From contig NZ_UPHT01000032.1 of assembly GCF_900566085.1 (NCBI RefSeq), positions 62,001 through 126,000 of the forward strand: a DNA stretch of 64,000 nt, in the 5' to 3' direction. The notes under the pieces were generated by a model. The model made no database searches and was not told the origin of the DNA. It was given only the letters and a program-made list of their open reading frames with translations. Below, in pieces: positions 39,935-49,729 of this stretch. The position numbers were made by a program, and so were the translations under genes. This stretch comes from Mycobacterium attenuatum (GTDB taxonomy: Bacteria > Actinomycetota > Actinomycetes > Mycobacteriales > Mycobacteriaceae). Every line of letters begins with the position of its first letter. Positions within the stretch are counted from its first letter, which is position 1.

Positions 39935-41359
39935 ATGCGGCATTACTACTCTGCAGACCAGATCCGCAACGCCGAAGCACCGCTGCTGGCCAGCCTGCCT
40001 GACGGCGCCCTGATGCGGCGGGCGGCCTACGGATTGGCCACCGGGATCATCCGGGAATTGACCGGCCGCACCGGCGGCGTCGCCGGCCGGCGTGTGTGCG
40101 CCGTCGTCGGATCCGGCGACAACGGTGGTGACGCGCTGTGGGCGGCCACCTTCCTGCGCCGCCGCGGCGCGGCCGCCCATGCCGTGTTGCTCAACCCCGA
40201 GCGCACGCACCGCAAGGCGCTGGCGGCGTTCACCAAAGCCGGCGGTCGTGTCGTCGAAAGTATCTCAACTGCAACCGATCTCGTGATCGACGGCGTAGTT
40301 GGCATCTCCGGTTCGGGGCCGTTGCGGCCCGCGGCGGCTGAGGTGTTCGCCGCGGTACACGACGCCGGGATCCCGGTGGTCGCCGTCGACATCCCCAGCG
40401 GCATCGACGTGGCGACCGGGGCGATCGCCGGCCCCGCGGTGCACGCCGCGCTGACCGTCACCTTCGGCGGGCTCAAACCTGTACATGCGCTGGCCGACTG
40501 CGGCCGCGTCGTCCTCGTCGATATCGGGCTCGACCCACCCGACACCGACCTGCTAGGCATGCAGGCCGCCGACGTACTCGCGCGCTGGCCAGCACCGGGC
40601 CCCGGCGACGACAAATACACCCAGGGAGTCACCGGTGTCCTGGCCGGCTCGTCGACATATCCGGGTGCGGCGGTGCTGTGCACGGGCGCGGCGGTCGCGG
40701 CCACCTCGGGCATGGTCCGCTACGCCGGTAGTGCCCATGCCGAGGTGCTCGCGCACTGGCCGGAGGTGATCGCGTCACCCAGCGCGGCGGCGGCCGGACG
40801 GGTCCAGGCCTGGGTCGTCGGGCCGGGACTGGGTACCTCAGGCCAGGAGGCGGCCGCGGCGTTGTGGTTCGCCCTGGAAACCGATCTGCCGGTCCTGGTC
40901 GACGCCGACGGCCTGACCATGCTGGCGGCTCACCCGGAGTTGGTGCTCAATCGCCGGGCGCCGACGGTGCTGACGCCGCATGCCGGTGAATTCGCCAGGC
41001 TGGCCGGCGCACCTCCCGGCCCCGATCGGGTCAGCGCGTGTCGCAAGCTCGCCGACACCTTCGGCGCCACCGTGCTGCTCAAGGGGTACGTCACCGTCAT
41101 CGCCGACCCCGGCGGCCCGGTGTACCTGAGTCCGGCGGGCCAATCCTGGGCCGCCACGGCCGGTTCCGGAGACGTGCTGTCCGGGATGATCGGCGCGCTG
41201 CTGGCATCGGGGCTGGCGCCGGCCGAGGCGGCCGCGGCAGCGGCCTTCGTGCATGCTCGCGCGGCCGGGATTTCGGCCGTCGATCCCGGGCCCGGCGGTG
41301 CGCCGACGTCCGCATCACGAATCCTGCACCACATCAGGGCCGCCCTGGCTGCTCTGTAG
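39935..41359 (+). CDS. nnr: Bifunctional NAD(P)HX epimerase/dehydratase
   Basis: A 474-residue repair enzyme. About residues 1-210 are the YjeF-N epimerase (GSGDNGGDALWAA, VDIPSGID), which interconverts R- and S-NADHX. Residues 220-474 are the ADP/ATP-dependent dehydratase of the ribokinase fold (VVGPGLG, LTPHAGEF, AATAGSGDVLSGMIGALLA). Together they rescue hydrated NAD(P)H. ATG 39935 (MRHYYSAD) matches M. tuberculosis Rv3433c; ATG 39923 adds four residues. Confidence 0.95.
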   Translation: MRHYYSADQIRNAEAPLLASLPDGALMRRAAYGLATGIIRELTGRTGGVAGRRVCAVVGSGDNGGDALWAATFLRRRGAAAHAVLLNPERTHRKALAAFTKAGGRVVESISTATDLVIDGVVGISGSGPLRPAAAEVFAAVHDAGIPVVAVDIPSGIDVATGAIAGPAVHAALTVTFGGLKPVHALADCGRVVLVDIGLDPPDTDLLGMQAADVLARWPAPGPGDDKYTQGVTGVLAGSSTYPGAAVLCTGAAVAATSGMVRYAGSAHAEVLAHWPEVIASPSAAAAGRVQAWVVGPGLGTSGQEAAAALWFALETDLPVLVDADGLTMLAAHPELVLNRRAPTVLTPHAGEFARLAGAPPGPDRVSACRKLADTFGATVLLKGYVTVIADPGGPVYLSPAGQSWAATAGSGDVLSGMIGALLASGLAPAEAAAAAAFVHARAAGISAVDPGPGGAPTSASRILHHIRAALAAL

Positions 41360-41383
41360 ACATCCACAACGAAAGGATCTGCC

Positions 41384-42769
41384 GTGTCCCGCAGCCACCC
41401 GTCCGTGCCCGCGCACTCGATTGCTCCGGCCTACACCGGGCGGATGTTCACCGCTCCGGTGCCGGCGCTACGGCTGCCCGACGAGTCGATGGATCCCGAG
41501 ACCGCCTACCGCTTCATCCACGACGAACTCATGCTCGACGGCAGTTCGCGGCTGAACCTGGCCACTTTCGTGACCACCTGGATGGACCCCGAGGCCGGCA
41601 AGCTGATGGCCGAGACGTTCGACAAGAACATGATCGACAAGGACGAATACCCGGCGACGGCGGCCATCGAGTCCCGCTGTGTATCCATGGTGGCCGACCT
41701 CTTCCACGCCGAGGGATTGCGTGACGACGACCCGGGCAGTGCCACCGGGGTTTCGACCATCGGCTCCAGCGAGGCGGTGATGCTGGGCGGGCTGGCCATG
41801 AAATGGCGCTGGCGGCAGAAGGTGGGCGCCGGCTGGGCCAAACGGACCCCGAATCTGGTGATGGGTTCCAACGTGCAGGTGGTATGGGAGAAGTTTTGCC
41901 GGTACTTCGACGTCGAGCCCCGCTACCTGCCGATGGAGAAGGGGCGCTACGTCATTACTCCCGAGCAGGTGGTCGATGCCGTCGACGAGGACACCATCGG
42001 TGTGGTGGCGATTCTGGGCACCACCTACACCGGTGAGCTGGAACCGGTCGCGGAGATCTGCGCCGCGCTCGACAAATTGGCGGCGAGCGGTGGGGTGGAC
42101 GTCCCGGTGCACGTCGACGCCGCCAGCGGCGGGTTCGTGGTGCCGTTCTTGCATCCCGACCTGCAGTGGGACTTCCGGTTGCCCCGAGTGGTGTCCATCA
42201 ACGTCAGCGGCCACAAGTACGGGCTGACCTATCCCGGCGTCGGGTTCGTGGTGTGGCGCGGCCCCGAGTATCTGCCCGAGGAACTGGTATTCCGGGTCAA
42301 TTACCTGGGCGGGGACATGCCGACGTTCACGCTGAACTTCTCCCGGCCGGGCAACCAGGTCGTCGGCCAGTACTACAACTTCCTGCGGCTGGGCCGTGAG
42401 GGCTACACCAAGGTCATGCAGGCACTGTCGCTGACTGCGCGGTGGATCGGCGAGCAGCTGCGTACGGTGGAACACTGCGAGCTGATCTCGGACGGCTCGG
42501 CGATCCCGGTGGTCGCTTTCCGGCTCGCCGGGGACCACGGCTACACCGAGTTCGACGTCTCACACGAATTGCGTACCTTCGGCTGGCAGGTCCCGGCCTA
42601 CACCATGCCGGACAACGCCACCGACATCGCCGTGCTGCGCATCGTGGTGCGGGAAGGGCTGTCTGCCGACCTGGCTCGGGCATTGCACGACGACATCTCC
42701 AGCGCGGTGCGCACGCTGAACAAGCTCAAGCCCGGCGGGCACTACGACGCCCAGCATTTCGCGCATTAG
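41384..42769 (+). CDS. gadB: Glutamate decarboxylase
   Basis: A 461-residue PLP enzyme converting glutamate to GABA, consuming a proton. The PLP lysine is in SGHKYGL; HVDAASGGF and FLNFSRPG-type segments (here TLNFSRPGNQV) are conserved. GTG 41384 follows GAAAGGA. It matches Rv3432c next to nnr. GABA production often supports acid tolerance; no antiporter gene is linked here, so the link to acid resistance is only inferred. Confidence 0.95.
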   Translation: MSRSHPSVPAHSIAPAYTGRMFTAPVPALRLPDESMDPETAYRFIHDELMLDGSSRLNLATFVTTWMDPEAGKLMAETFDKNMIDKDEYPATAAIESRCVSMVADLFHAEGLRDDDPGSATGVSTIGSSEAVMLGGLAMKWRWRQKVGAGWAKRTPNLVMGSNVQVVWEKFCRYFDVEPRYLPMEKGRYVITPEQVVDAVDEDTIGVVAILGTTYTGELEPVAEICAALDKLAASGGVDVPVHVDAASGGFVVPFLHPDLQWDFRLPRVVSINVSGHKYGLTYPGVGFVVWRGPEYLPEELVFRVNYLGGDMPTFTLNFSRPGNQVVGQYYNFLRLGREGYTKVMQALSLTARWIGEQLRTVEHCELISDGSAIPVVAFRLAGDHGYTEFDVSHELRTFGWQVPAYTMPDNATDIAVLRIVVREGLSADLARALHDDISSAVRTLNKLKPGGHYDAQHFAH

Positions 42770-42892
42770 TTTCGCTAGCTGTATAAAAGTCGGGTACTGA
42801 GGTGTGAACACCAACCCCGGCGTCCGGCCAAAGCTCAGAAACAATGTGGCCGTCCGCGGCGGGGGTATTCCTTCAGCGGAAAGGCCGATTTC

Positions 42893-43861
42893 TTGTCTCT
42901 GTCTCGATTGCCGTCTCGATTGCCGGGTGGTTCCAAAACCGTCGGCGACGTCAGTGCTAGCGAACCCGACCTTGTCTACCGCCAAGACGGGACCGCGAAG
43001 GCGCAGCGCGGCAAACATGGCGCTGCGGTTGTGCTGGGGGCTCTGGCACTGACCAGCGGCATCGTCGCCGTCACCGATGCCGCCACCACCAGGGAGCCGC
43101 ATATCGGCGTGGGCAGACTCGCGATCATCTTGACTCATGGTGGATTCAAACTCGACACCTGCTCGAATGGCGAGTACAACAGCAATTCAGCTACCTCTGA
43201 CAATACTCAAGATAACATTAGCAATTCAACTACCCCTAGCATCGATCAGGGGAACGCGCAGGTAGACTACGTTTCTCTCGATGAGACCCCGCTTTCGGAT
43301 TCCAGCGACTACTACGCGAATAGTATTATCATCGAACAAAATAATAACCGTCAGTATGGCGAATTCGAACGCTTCAATGATGATTGGCTAAACCGCAATA
43401 TCGAAAATAGAATTACCAATGTCGATGTCAATCCAAACAATTCTAACGATATGTACATCATCGCGAACGCAAATCTTGGCGACGTTGATGAAGATATAAC
43501 TGAACTCTCCAACCCATTTCCTCAGGCGACGTTTGATGTCAACTACACCACGCGACCGCAGAGACTTGACACCTGGCTTATTTATGACGAGAATGGCGAT
43601 GCTCGGACTCGTAACATGCATACTTTGTCGCGAGGTGGTCAGCTAAATTTCGAGGCCATTTCTCCAGGCCTCTACCAGCAGGGCCGAGACATTGAAATGA
43701 TATTCAGAGACTGGTACAACCGAGGCATTGGAGGAAATCTAAATTTCGATCCGAACTATGGTCAGGAAGATCCCTTTAATCACGATTACGATGCACCCTA
43801 TAGCGTGCCTGACCCTTATGAACGGCCGGATTGGTCCGATCTTTCCGATGACGACGATTAG
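42893..43861 (+). CDS. Asn/Asp-rich membrane-anchored orphan protein of foreign base composition
   Basis: A 322-residue protein with no recognised domain. Residues 1-42 are basic, residues 43-63 are a membrane or signal segment (AAVVLGALALTSGIVAV), and the remainder is hydrophilic and rich in Asn, Asp, Tyr and Ser, ending DDDD. The start is TTG 42893 with GGAAAGG upstream. From about 43120 the coding DNA is markedly AT-rich with codons such as ATA, AAT and TTT that are rare around it, while the first 75 codons look mycobacterial. This suggests a horizontally acquired body behind a resident N-terminus. M. tuberculosis carries insertion sequences and PPE genes at this site. Confidence 0.72.
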   Translation: MSLSRLPSRLPGGSKTVGDVSASEPDLVYRQDGTAKAQRGKHGAAVVLGALALTSGIVAVTDAATTREPHIGVGRLAIILTHGGFKLDTCSNGEYNSNSATSDNTQDNISNSTTPSIDQGNAQVDYVSLDETPLSDSSDYYANSIIIEQNNNRQYGEFERFNDDWLNRNIENRITNVDVNPNNSNDMYIIANANLGDVDEDITELSNPFPQATFDVNYTTRPQRLDTWLIYDENGDARTRNMHTLSRGGQLNFEAISPGLYQQGRDIEMIFRDWYNRGIGGNLNFDPNYGQEDPFNHDYDAPYSVPDPYERPDWSDLSDDDD

Positions 43862-44049
43862 GAACTCTACCGAGTGAGCCTCGACTCTCCGCGGACCCGA
43901 CGTGCTGTCTTGATCGGTCCCGCCGGTAGCCGGGTCGAGCACCGCGGGGCGAATTGCACCGTGAACCCCCCGCCGCATGGCTCTCACCAGCTAGTTGATG
44001 TAGTTCTGGGAGGATGGCGGGTGCTTACACAGTAAGGAGCACGACTTCG

Positions 44050-45210
44050 TTGGCCGTTACGCCGATATCCCGAACGCCGGGCGTCCTGGCCGAGGCCGTG
44101 GTCGACCTGGGTGCCGTCGAACACAACGTGCGGGTGCTGCGCGAGCACGCCGGAAGCGCCCAGGTTATGGCCGTCGTCAAGGCGGACGGTTACGGACATG
44201 GCGCGACCAGGGTCGCCCGCGCCGCGTTGGCTGCGGGTGCAGCCGAACTCGGCGTCGCCACCGTCGACGAGGCGCTGGCATTGCGCGCCGACGGGATCAC
44301 CGCGCCGGTGTTGGCCTGGCTCCATCCGCCCGGCATCGATTTCGGTCCGGCGCTGGTTGCCGATGTCGAAATCGCGGTCTCGTCGGCGCGTCAACTCGAC
44401 GAGCTGCTGGATGCGGTGGCCCGTACCGGCCGGACGGCAACGGTGACTGTCAAGGTCGACACCGGACTCAACCGCAACGGCGTGCCGCCGGCGCTGTACC
44501 CCGAGATGCTGGCTAGGTTGCGTGAGGCCGCTGCCGAGCATGCGATCCGGCTGCGGGGACTGATGTCGCACCTGGTGTACGCGGACGCGCCGCGACAGCC
44601 CATCAATGACGTTCAGGCCCAACGGTTCCAGGACATGCTGTCGTACGCCCGTGAACAGGGCGTCCGGTTCGAGGTAGCGCACCTGTCCAATTCGTCGGCG
44701 ACCATGGCCCGTCCGGATCTGACCCTCGATCTGGTGCGTCCGGGCATCGCGGTGTACGGGTTGAGCCCGGTACCGGAGCGGGGAGAGATGGGCTTGGTGC
44801 CGGCCATGACCGTGAAATGTGCTGTGGCGCTGGTCAAATCGGTTCCGGCGGGAGAGGGCGTGTCGTACGGGCATACCTGGATCGCGCCGCACGACACCAC
44901 GGTGGCGCTGCTGCCGATCGGCTACGCCGACGGCGTGTTCCGGTCGCTGGGCGGGCGTCTCGAGGTGCTGATCAATGGCCGGCGACGACCGGGCGTCGGC
45001 CGGATCTGCATGGACCAGTTCGTCGTCGATCTCGGCCCCGGTCACGTCGACGTGACCGAAGGCGATGAGGCCATTCTGTTCGGGCCCGGCAACCGCGGCG
45101 AGCCCACTGCACAGGACTGGGCCGATCTGGTCGGCACCATCCATTACGAAGTGATCACCAGCCCGCGCGGGCGGATCACCAGAACCTATCGCGAGGTCGA
45201 AAACCGTTGA
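44050..45210 (+). CDS. alr: Alanine racemase
   Basis: A 386-residue fold-type III PLP enzyme making D-alanine for peptidoglycan; target of D-cycloserine. The PLP lysine is in [11 protein letters not shown] near the N-terminus. The catalytic Tyr region (GVSYGHTW), the RPGIAVYG phosphate loop and the GRICMDQF motif are intact. TTG 44050 is preferred because AAGGAG precedes it at workable spacing; ATG 44014 has its GGGAGG directly abutting and adds 12 residues. Its stop overlaps the next start. Confidence 0.94.
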   Translation: MAVTPISRTPGVLAEAVVDLGAVEHNVRVLREHAGSAQVMAVVKADGYGHGATRVARAALAAGAAELGVATVDEALALRADGITAPVLAWLHPPGIDFGPALVADVEIAVSSARQLDELLDAVARTGRTATVTVKVDTGLNRNGVPPALYPEMLARLREAAAEHAIRLRGLMSHLVYADAPRQPINDVQAQRFQDMLSYAREQGVRFEVAHLSNSSATMARPDLTLDLVRPGIAVYGLSPVPERGEMGLVPAMTVKCAVALVKSVPAGEGVSYGHTWIAPHDTTVALLPIGYADGVFRSLGGRLEVLINGRRRPGVGRICMDQFVVDLGPGHVDVTEGDEAILFGPGNRGEPTAQDWADLVGTIHYEVITSPRGRITRTYREVENR

Positions 45211-46322
45211 CCTTCAACGAATCCCATAGGGACAATAAGGGTAGGGCCTGGCTGGCGGGAGGTGCCGGGCTGACCGCGGTAGCCACGATTGTCGGAGCCT
45301 CTGCCCGCCGGTCGTTGGCCGAACGCAGCGGTGTGGTCGAAGACCCCTTCGCCGACGAGGATTTCGAGCGGCTGGACAGCGACCGCGGCCACGTGGTGAC
45401 CACCCCCGACGGGGTACCGCTGGCGGTGCGCGAGGCTGGGCCGGTCGATGCGCCGGTGACCCTGGTCTTCGCCCACGGGTTTTGTCTTCGCATGGGCGCC
45501 TTCCACTTTCAGCGGATCCGGCTTGGCAAACACTGGGGCTCGAAGGTGCGAATGGTCTTCTACGACCAGCGTGGGCATGGCCAGTCCGGTGAAGCCGCGC
45601 CGCAGACCTACACGCTGACCCAGCTCGGCCAGGACCTGGAAACGGTCCTGCGGGCGACCGCGCCGCGCGGACCGATTGTGCTGGTGGGACATTCGATGGG
45701 CGGAATGACGGTGCTGTCGCATGCCCGCCAGTTCCCTGAGCACTACGGCCAGCGGATCGTGGGGGCCGCGATCATCTCCTCGGCCGCCGAAGGGGTGACG
45801 CGCTCACCGCTGGGCGAATTCCTCAAGAATCCGGCGTTGGAAGCGGTGCGGTTCACGGCCCGCTCCGCGCCGAAGCTGGTGCACCGCGGCCGTACCGTGT
45901 CACGTTCGCTGATCGCCCCGATCCTGCGCGCGGCATCCTTCAGTGACCTGCAGATCAGCCGGAGCCTGGATGCGTTCTCGCAGCGGATGATGAACGACAC
46001 CCCGATCGCCACTCTGGTGGAGTTCCTGCAGGCGCTGGAAGTCCACGACGAAACCGCGGGACTGTGGACGTTGCTGAAGGTCCCGACGCTGATCGCCTGC
46101 GGCGACCACGACCTGCTCACCCCGGACGAATATTCGAGGAAGATGGCGGCTTCGCTGCCGCAGTCGGAACTGGTCGTCGTCACCGGGGCCAGTCATCTGG
46201 CGCTGCTGGAGAAGCCCGACGCCATCAACGAGGCACTGGTCCGGTTGGTCGACCGGGCCACTCCGGGCGCAATGACGTTGCGGTACCGGCGGTTGCGGGA
46301 ACGGTGGCGCCGTCGTGGCTGA
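45207..46322 (+). CDS. Alpha/beta hydrolase
   Basis: A 371-residue hydrolase. A hydrophobic segment near residues 15-30 may anchor or export it. The oxyanion region is [10 protein letters not shown], the nucleophile Ser is in GHSMGG, an acid lies in GDHDLLTP and the catalytic His in [12 protein letters not shown] 45207 overlaps the alr stop (TTGA), and the 3' end overlaps tsaE by eight bases, so it is embedded in the alr-tsaE-tsaB-rimI-tsaD transcription unit. I do not recall it at this place in M. tuberculosis. Substrate unknown. Confidence 0.88.
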   Translation: MTFNESHRDNKGRAWLAGGAGLTAVATIVGASARRSLAERSGVVEDPFADEDFERLDSDRGHVVTTPDGVPLAVREAGPVDAPVTLVFAHGFCLRMGAFHFQRIRLGKHWGSKVRMVFYDQRGHGQSGEAAPQTYTLTQLGQDLETVLRATAPRGPIVLVGHSMGGMTVLSHARQFPEHYGQRIVGAAIISSAAEGVTRSPLGEFLKNPALEAVRFTARSAPKLVHRGRTVSRSLIAPILRAASFSDLQISRSLDAFSQRMMNDTPIATLVEFLQALEVHDETAGLWTLLKVPTLIACGDHDLLTPDEYSRKMAASLPQSELVVVTGASHLALLEKPDAINEALVRLVDRATPGAMTLRYRRLRERWRRRG

Positions 46323-46779
46323 GCAACACAAACTCGAGCATGTCGAAGACACCGTCGCGCTGGGAGCCCGGTTGGGCAAGCAACTGCGCGCCGGCGACGT
46401 GGTGGTGCTATCCGGTCCGCTGGGCGCGGGAAAGACCGTGCTGGCCAAGGGGATTGCCGAGGCCATGGATGTCGACGGTCCGGTCCTCTCGCCGACCTAC
46501 GTGCTGGCGCGGGTACACCCGGCGCGCCGTCCCGGCCGTCCGGCGATGATTCACGTCGACATGTATCGCCTGCTTGATCAGCCCAACCATCTAAGCGCCG
46601 ATCTGCTCGGCGAGCTCGACTCGTTGGACCTCGACACCGAGCTCGATGACGCGGTTGTGGTGGTCGAGTGGGGTGCGGGCCTGGCCGAACGTCTGTCCCA
46701 GCGGCACCTCGACGTCCGGTTGGAGCGGCTCAGCCATTCCGACGTGCGGATCGCCACCTGGCAATGGGTGTGTTCATGA
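46315..46779 (+). CDS. tsaE: tRNA threonylcarbamoyladenosine biosynthesis ATPase TsaE
   Basis: A 154-residue P-loop ATPase that, with TsaB and TsaD, transfers threonylcarbamoyl to A37 of ANN-decoding tRNAs. The Walker A motif is GPLGAGKT near residue 34; SPTYVLAR, HVDMYRL and VVVVEWG are family motifs. GTG 46315 overlaps the hydrolase stop. All the t6A-complex genes sit together here, as in M. tuberculosis Rv3422c-Rv3419c. Confidence 0.94.
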   Translation: MAEQHKLEHVEDTVALGARLGKQLRAGDVVVLSGPLGAGKTVLAKGIAEAMDVDGPVLSPTYVLARVHPARRPGRPAMIHVDMYRLLDQPNHLSADLLGELDSLDLDTELDDAVVVVEWGAGLAERLSQRHLDVRLERLSHSDVRIATWQWVCS

Positions 46780-46822
46780 GCCGCACCGGCGACGACGCAA
46801 AGCGCAGCGATGAGGAGGAGCG

Positions 46823-47458
46823 GTGCCGATAAACACCGTTCTGGCCATCGACACCGCCACCCCGGCCGTGACGGCAGGCGTGGTCCGCAAAGACGGCGGC
46901 CAGTGCGTCACCCTGGCTCAGCGGGTCATCGTCGACGCCCGGGCACATGCCGAACGGTTGACCCCTAACGTGCTGTCCGCACTCGCTGACGCGGCGCTGA
47001 GCATGGCCGACCTGGACGCCGTGGTGGTGGGCTGCGGTCCGGGCCCGTTCACCGGTCTGCGGGCCGGGATGGCGACGGCCGCGGCCTACGGACATGCGCT
47101 GGGGATCCCGGTGTACGGCGTGTGCAGCCTGGACGCCATCGGCGGCCAAACCGCCGGTGACACGCTGGTGGTCACCGACGCCCGCCGCCGCGAAGTGTAT
47201 TGGGCGCGATACCGCGACGGAGTGCGCGCCGCCGGGCCGGCCGTCAACGCCCCGGCCGACGTCGATCCCGGCCCGGCCCGCACGGTCGCCGGATCGCCGC
47301 AGCACGCCGCGTTGTTCGATCTGCCCCGGTGTGAGCCGGTATATCCGACGCCGGCGGGTCTGGTGGCCGCGGTGAACGAGTGGTCGGACCCTCCGCCGCC
47401 GCTGGTGGCGCTGTATCTGCGCCGCCCGGATGCCAAGCCGTTGGCGGCTCGCACATGA
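46823..47458 (+). CDS. tsaB: tRNA threonylcarbamoyladenosine biosynthesis scaffold TsaB
   Basis: A 211-residue inactive paralog of TsaD with the ASKHA fold: AIDTATPAVTAGVV at the N-terminus, and VGCGPGPFTGLRAGMATA, the diagnostic TsaB motif. It dimerises with TsaD. GTG 46823 follows GAGGAGC. Its stop overlaps the rimI ATG by four bases. Confidence 0.94.
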   Translation: MPINTVLAIDTATPAVTAGVVRKDGGQCVTLAQRVIVDARAHAERLTPNVLSALADAALSMADLDAVVVGCGPGPFTGLRAGMATAAAYGHALGIPVYGVCSLDAIGGQTAGDTLVVTDARRREVYWARYRDGVRAAGPAVNAPADVDPGPARTVAGSPQHAALFDLPRCEPVYPTPAGLVAAVNEWSDPPPPLVALYLRRPDAKPLAART

Positions 47459-47925
47459 CCGCGCACATCCAGCCCGTCACCCTCGCTGCGCTGGCACCCG
47501 CGGACGCCGACCGGTGCGCCGAATTGGAAGCCCAGTTGTTCGACGGCGACGATCCGTGGCCGGCGGTGGCCTTCGAGCGGGAACTGGCCAGTGCGCGCAA
47601 CCACTACGTGGGCGCCCGCAGCGGCGACACCCTGGTCGGCTATGCCGGCATTTGCCGGCTGGGCCGCACCGCGCCGTACGAGTACGAGGTGCACACGATC
47701 GGTGTGGACCCGGCCTACCAGGGACAGGGCATCGGCCGTCGGCTCCTCGACGACCTGCTCGACTTCGCCGGGACCGGCGTCGTCTACCTCGAGGTCCGTA
47801 CCGACAATGAGCCCGCCCTCGCGCTGTATCGCAGCGTTGGATTCGAGCAGGTCGGCCTGCGCCGGCGCTACTACCGGGTGAGCGGCGCCGACGCCTACAC
47901 GATGCGACGGGAGCCGCGCCGATGA
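47455..47925 (+). CDS. rimI: Ribosomal-protein-alanine N-acetyltransferase-like GNAT
   Basis: A 156-residue GNAT acetyltransferase. The acetyl-CoA loop [10 protein letters not shown] is intact, preceded by [12 protein letters not shown] and followed by [20 protein letters not shown], all typical of RimI, which acetylates the N-terminus of S18 and some other proteins. ATG 47455 overlaps tsaB, and the stop overlaps tsaD, so tsaB-rimI-tsaD form a tightly coupled cassette. Confidence 0.94.
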   Translation: MTAHIQPVTLAALAPADADRCAELEAQLFDGDDPWPAVAFERELASARNHYVGARSGDTLVGYAGICRLGRTAPYEYEVHTIGVDPAYQGQGIGRRLLDDLLDFAGTGVVYLEVRTDNEPALALYRSVGFEQVGLRRRYYRVSGADAYTMRREPRR

Positions 47926-48956
47926 GCATCGTGCTGGCCATCGAAACTTCCTGCGACGAAACGGGAGTCGGCATCGCCCGCCTGGAGGCTGACGGCACGC
48001 TGACATTGCTGGCCGATGAGGTGGCCTCCAGCGTCGATGAGCATGTGCGGTTCGGCGGCGTGGTTCCCGAGATCGCGTCACGGGCGCACCTGGAAGCGCT
48101 TGGTCCGCTCATGCGCCGGGCGCTGGCGGCGGCGGGTCTGCAGCGACCGGACGTCGTTGCGGCCACCATCGGCCCGGGCCTGGCTGGTGCGCTGCTGGTG
48201 GGAGTGGCGGCGGCCAAGGCCTACGCGGCGGCCTGGGGGGTGCCGTTCTACGGCGTCAACCACCTCGGCGGGCACCTGGCGGCCGACGTCTACGAACACG
48301 GCCCCCTGCCCGAGTGCGTGGCGCTGCTGGTGTCCGGCGGACACACCCACCTGCTGCACGTGCGCTCGCTTGCCGAGCCGATCGTCGAGCTGGGCAGCAC
48401 CGTCGACGACGCGGCCGGTGAGGCCTACGACAAAGTGGCGCGTCTGCTGGGGCTGGGTTATCCGGGTGGCAGGGTGCTCGACGACCTGGCCCGCACCTGC
48501 GGCCGGGAGGCCGCGGAGATTCCCGTGTTCCCGCGCGGCATGACCGGTCCGCGCGATGATCCCTACGCGTTCAGCTTCTCCGGGCTCAAGACCGCGGTGG
48601 CCCGCTATGTCGAGAGCAATCCAGACTTCCGGCCCGCCGACGTCGCGGCCGGGTTCCAGGAGTCCGTCGCCGACGTGTTGACCAAGAAGGCGGTGCGCGC
48701 GGCCACCGAACTGGGGGTGTCGACCCTGCTGATCGCGGGCGGGGTGGCCGCCAACTCCCGGCTGCGCGAGCTGGCCACCCAGCGCTGCGCCGAGGCCGGG
48801 CTGGATCTGCGGATCCCCAAGCCTCGGCTGTGCACCGACAACGGCGCCATGATCGCCGCTTTCGCGGCACACCTGGTGGCCGCGGCAGCGCCGCCGTCGC
48901 CGCTGGACGTACCCAGCGACCCCGGACTGCCCGTGGTAGTTGGGCAGCTGAGCTAG
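47922..48956 (+). CDS. tsaD: tRNA N6-adenosine threonylcarbamoyltransferase TsaD
   Basis: A 344-residue catalytic subunit of t6A synthesis. Motifs: [13 protein letters not shown] at the N-terminus, the metal-binding [14 protein letters not shown] with the HxxxH-type site, [11 protein letters not shown], and [14 protein letters not shown] with CTDNGAMIA near the end. Also known as gcp. It is the last gene of the unit; 321 bases then precede groES and hold its heat-shock promoter. Confidence 0.96.
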   Translation: MSIVLAIETSCDETGVGIARLEADGTLTLLADEVASSVDEHVRFGGVVPEIASRAHLEALGPLMRRALAAAGLQRPDVVAATIGPGLAGALLVGVAAAKAYAAAWGVPFYGVNHLGGHLAADVYEHGPLPECVALLVSGGHTHLLHVRSLAEPIVELGSTVDDAAGEAYDKVARLLGLGYPGGRVLDDLARTCGREAAEIPVFPRGMTGPRDDPYAFSFSGLKTAVARYVESNPDFRPADVAAGFQESVADVLTKKAVRAATELGVSTLLIAGGVAANSRLRELATQRCAEAGLDLRIPKPRLCTDNGAMIAAFAAHLVAAAAPPSPLDVPSDPGLPVVVGQLS

Positions 48957-49073
48957 CCTCTTGCCCGAAATTGCCGTCATGGCTGTCGTTGGCGAGCGGA
49001 TCGCCACCCTGGCGGCGGCCTCGGCGTCGGCGGCCCGCGCAACGCCGACGCGCAGAAGCACCGGGGTGCCCTT

Positions 49074-49105
49074 GAGTGCTAGCACTCTCATGTATAGAGT
49101 GCTAG
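49074..49105 (+). promoter_or_regulatory. CIRCE (HrcA) operator of groESL1
   Basis: CTAGCACTC at 49079-49087, nine bases, then GAGTGCTAG at 49097-49105 form a perfect CIRCE inverted repeat. An extra GAGTGCTAG at 49074-49082 overlaps the left arm, so 49074-49087 is itself a 14-base palindrome. TTGAGT (49073) and TATAGA (49093) could be promoter elements inside it. It lies 172 bases before groES, so HrcA repression of groES-groEL1 is expected; hrcA is not in this window. Confidence 0.92.
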
Positions 49106-49277
49106 GTGGCAGTTCGGACGGCCCCTGTTGCCGGCACCCGCGACGACGGCGCAAGAGCACGGAAGAATGCCAAATCACCTGGTAATTCGGACGGTTCCGG
49201 GGGCAAGCCCCGGACCGACCGCCAACTCCGGTCCGGGACAGAACCCGGACCCGACCCAATAGTGGAGGGCTCCAATC

Positions 49278-49580
49278 GTGGCGAAGGTGAACATCAAGCC
49301 ACTCGAGGACAAGATTCTCGTGCAGGCCAACGAGGCCGAGACCACGACCGCGTCCGGTCTGGTCATTCCCGACACCGCTAAGGAGAAGCCCCAGGAGGGC
49401 ACCGTCGTCGCTGTCGGCCCCGGCCGCTGGGACGAGGATGGCGAGAAGCGGATCCCGCTGGACGTTTCCGAGGGCGACACCGTCATCTACAGCAAGTACG
49501 GCGGCACCGAGATCAAGTACAACGGCGAGGAATACCTGATCCTGTCGGCACGCGACGTGCTGGCCGTCGTTTCCAAGTAA
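49278..49580 (+). CDS. groES: Co-chaperonin GroES
   Basis: A 100-residue co-chaperonin that caps GroEL. It begins [15 protein letters not shown]; the mobile loop ([19 protein letters not shown]) and roof segment [12 protein letters not shown] are conserved. GTG 49278 has GTGGAGGG upstream. It heads the groES-groEL1 operon under the CIRCE element. Confidence 0.97.
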   Translation: MAKVNIKPLEDKILVQANEAETTTASGLVIPDTAKEKPQEGTVVAVGPGRWDEDGEKRIPLDVSEGDTVIYSKYGGTEIKYNGEEYLILSARDVLAVVSK

Positions 49581-49592
49581 CACAACCGTGTT

Positions 49593-49638
49593 CCGCCCCG
49601 GCGATCCCCGTGTACGACACGGGTGATTTCCGGGGCGG
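49593..49638 (+). terminator. Nested hairpin between groES and groEL1
   Basis: CCGCCCCGG (49593-49601) pairs with CCGGGGCGG (49630-49638), and inside the loop CCCGTGT pairs with ACACGGG (49607-49623). It is GC-rich without a T-tract. It may be an attenuator or a processing site that lets groES transcripts outnumber groEL1. Confidence 0.6.
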
Positions 49639-49729
49639 CATGCGTTAGGAGCCGAGGCGGTGCCTGCCATTGCCCGGCTTACCCACAGGCCGTGGCAGGC
49701 CTGCATCGTCGCCGAGCGGAAGGAAACTG

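Noticed and set aside
42804..43052. GTG-started 82-codon frame overlapping the Asn-rich gene start
   Set aside because: Ends early and has no recognisable domain; the longer frame has a better ribosome site and a membrane segment.
43984..45144. 386-codon minus-strand frame over alr
   Set aside because: Shadow of the alanine racemase, whose PLP motifs are unambiguous.
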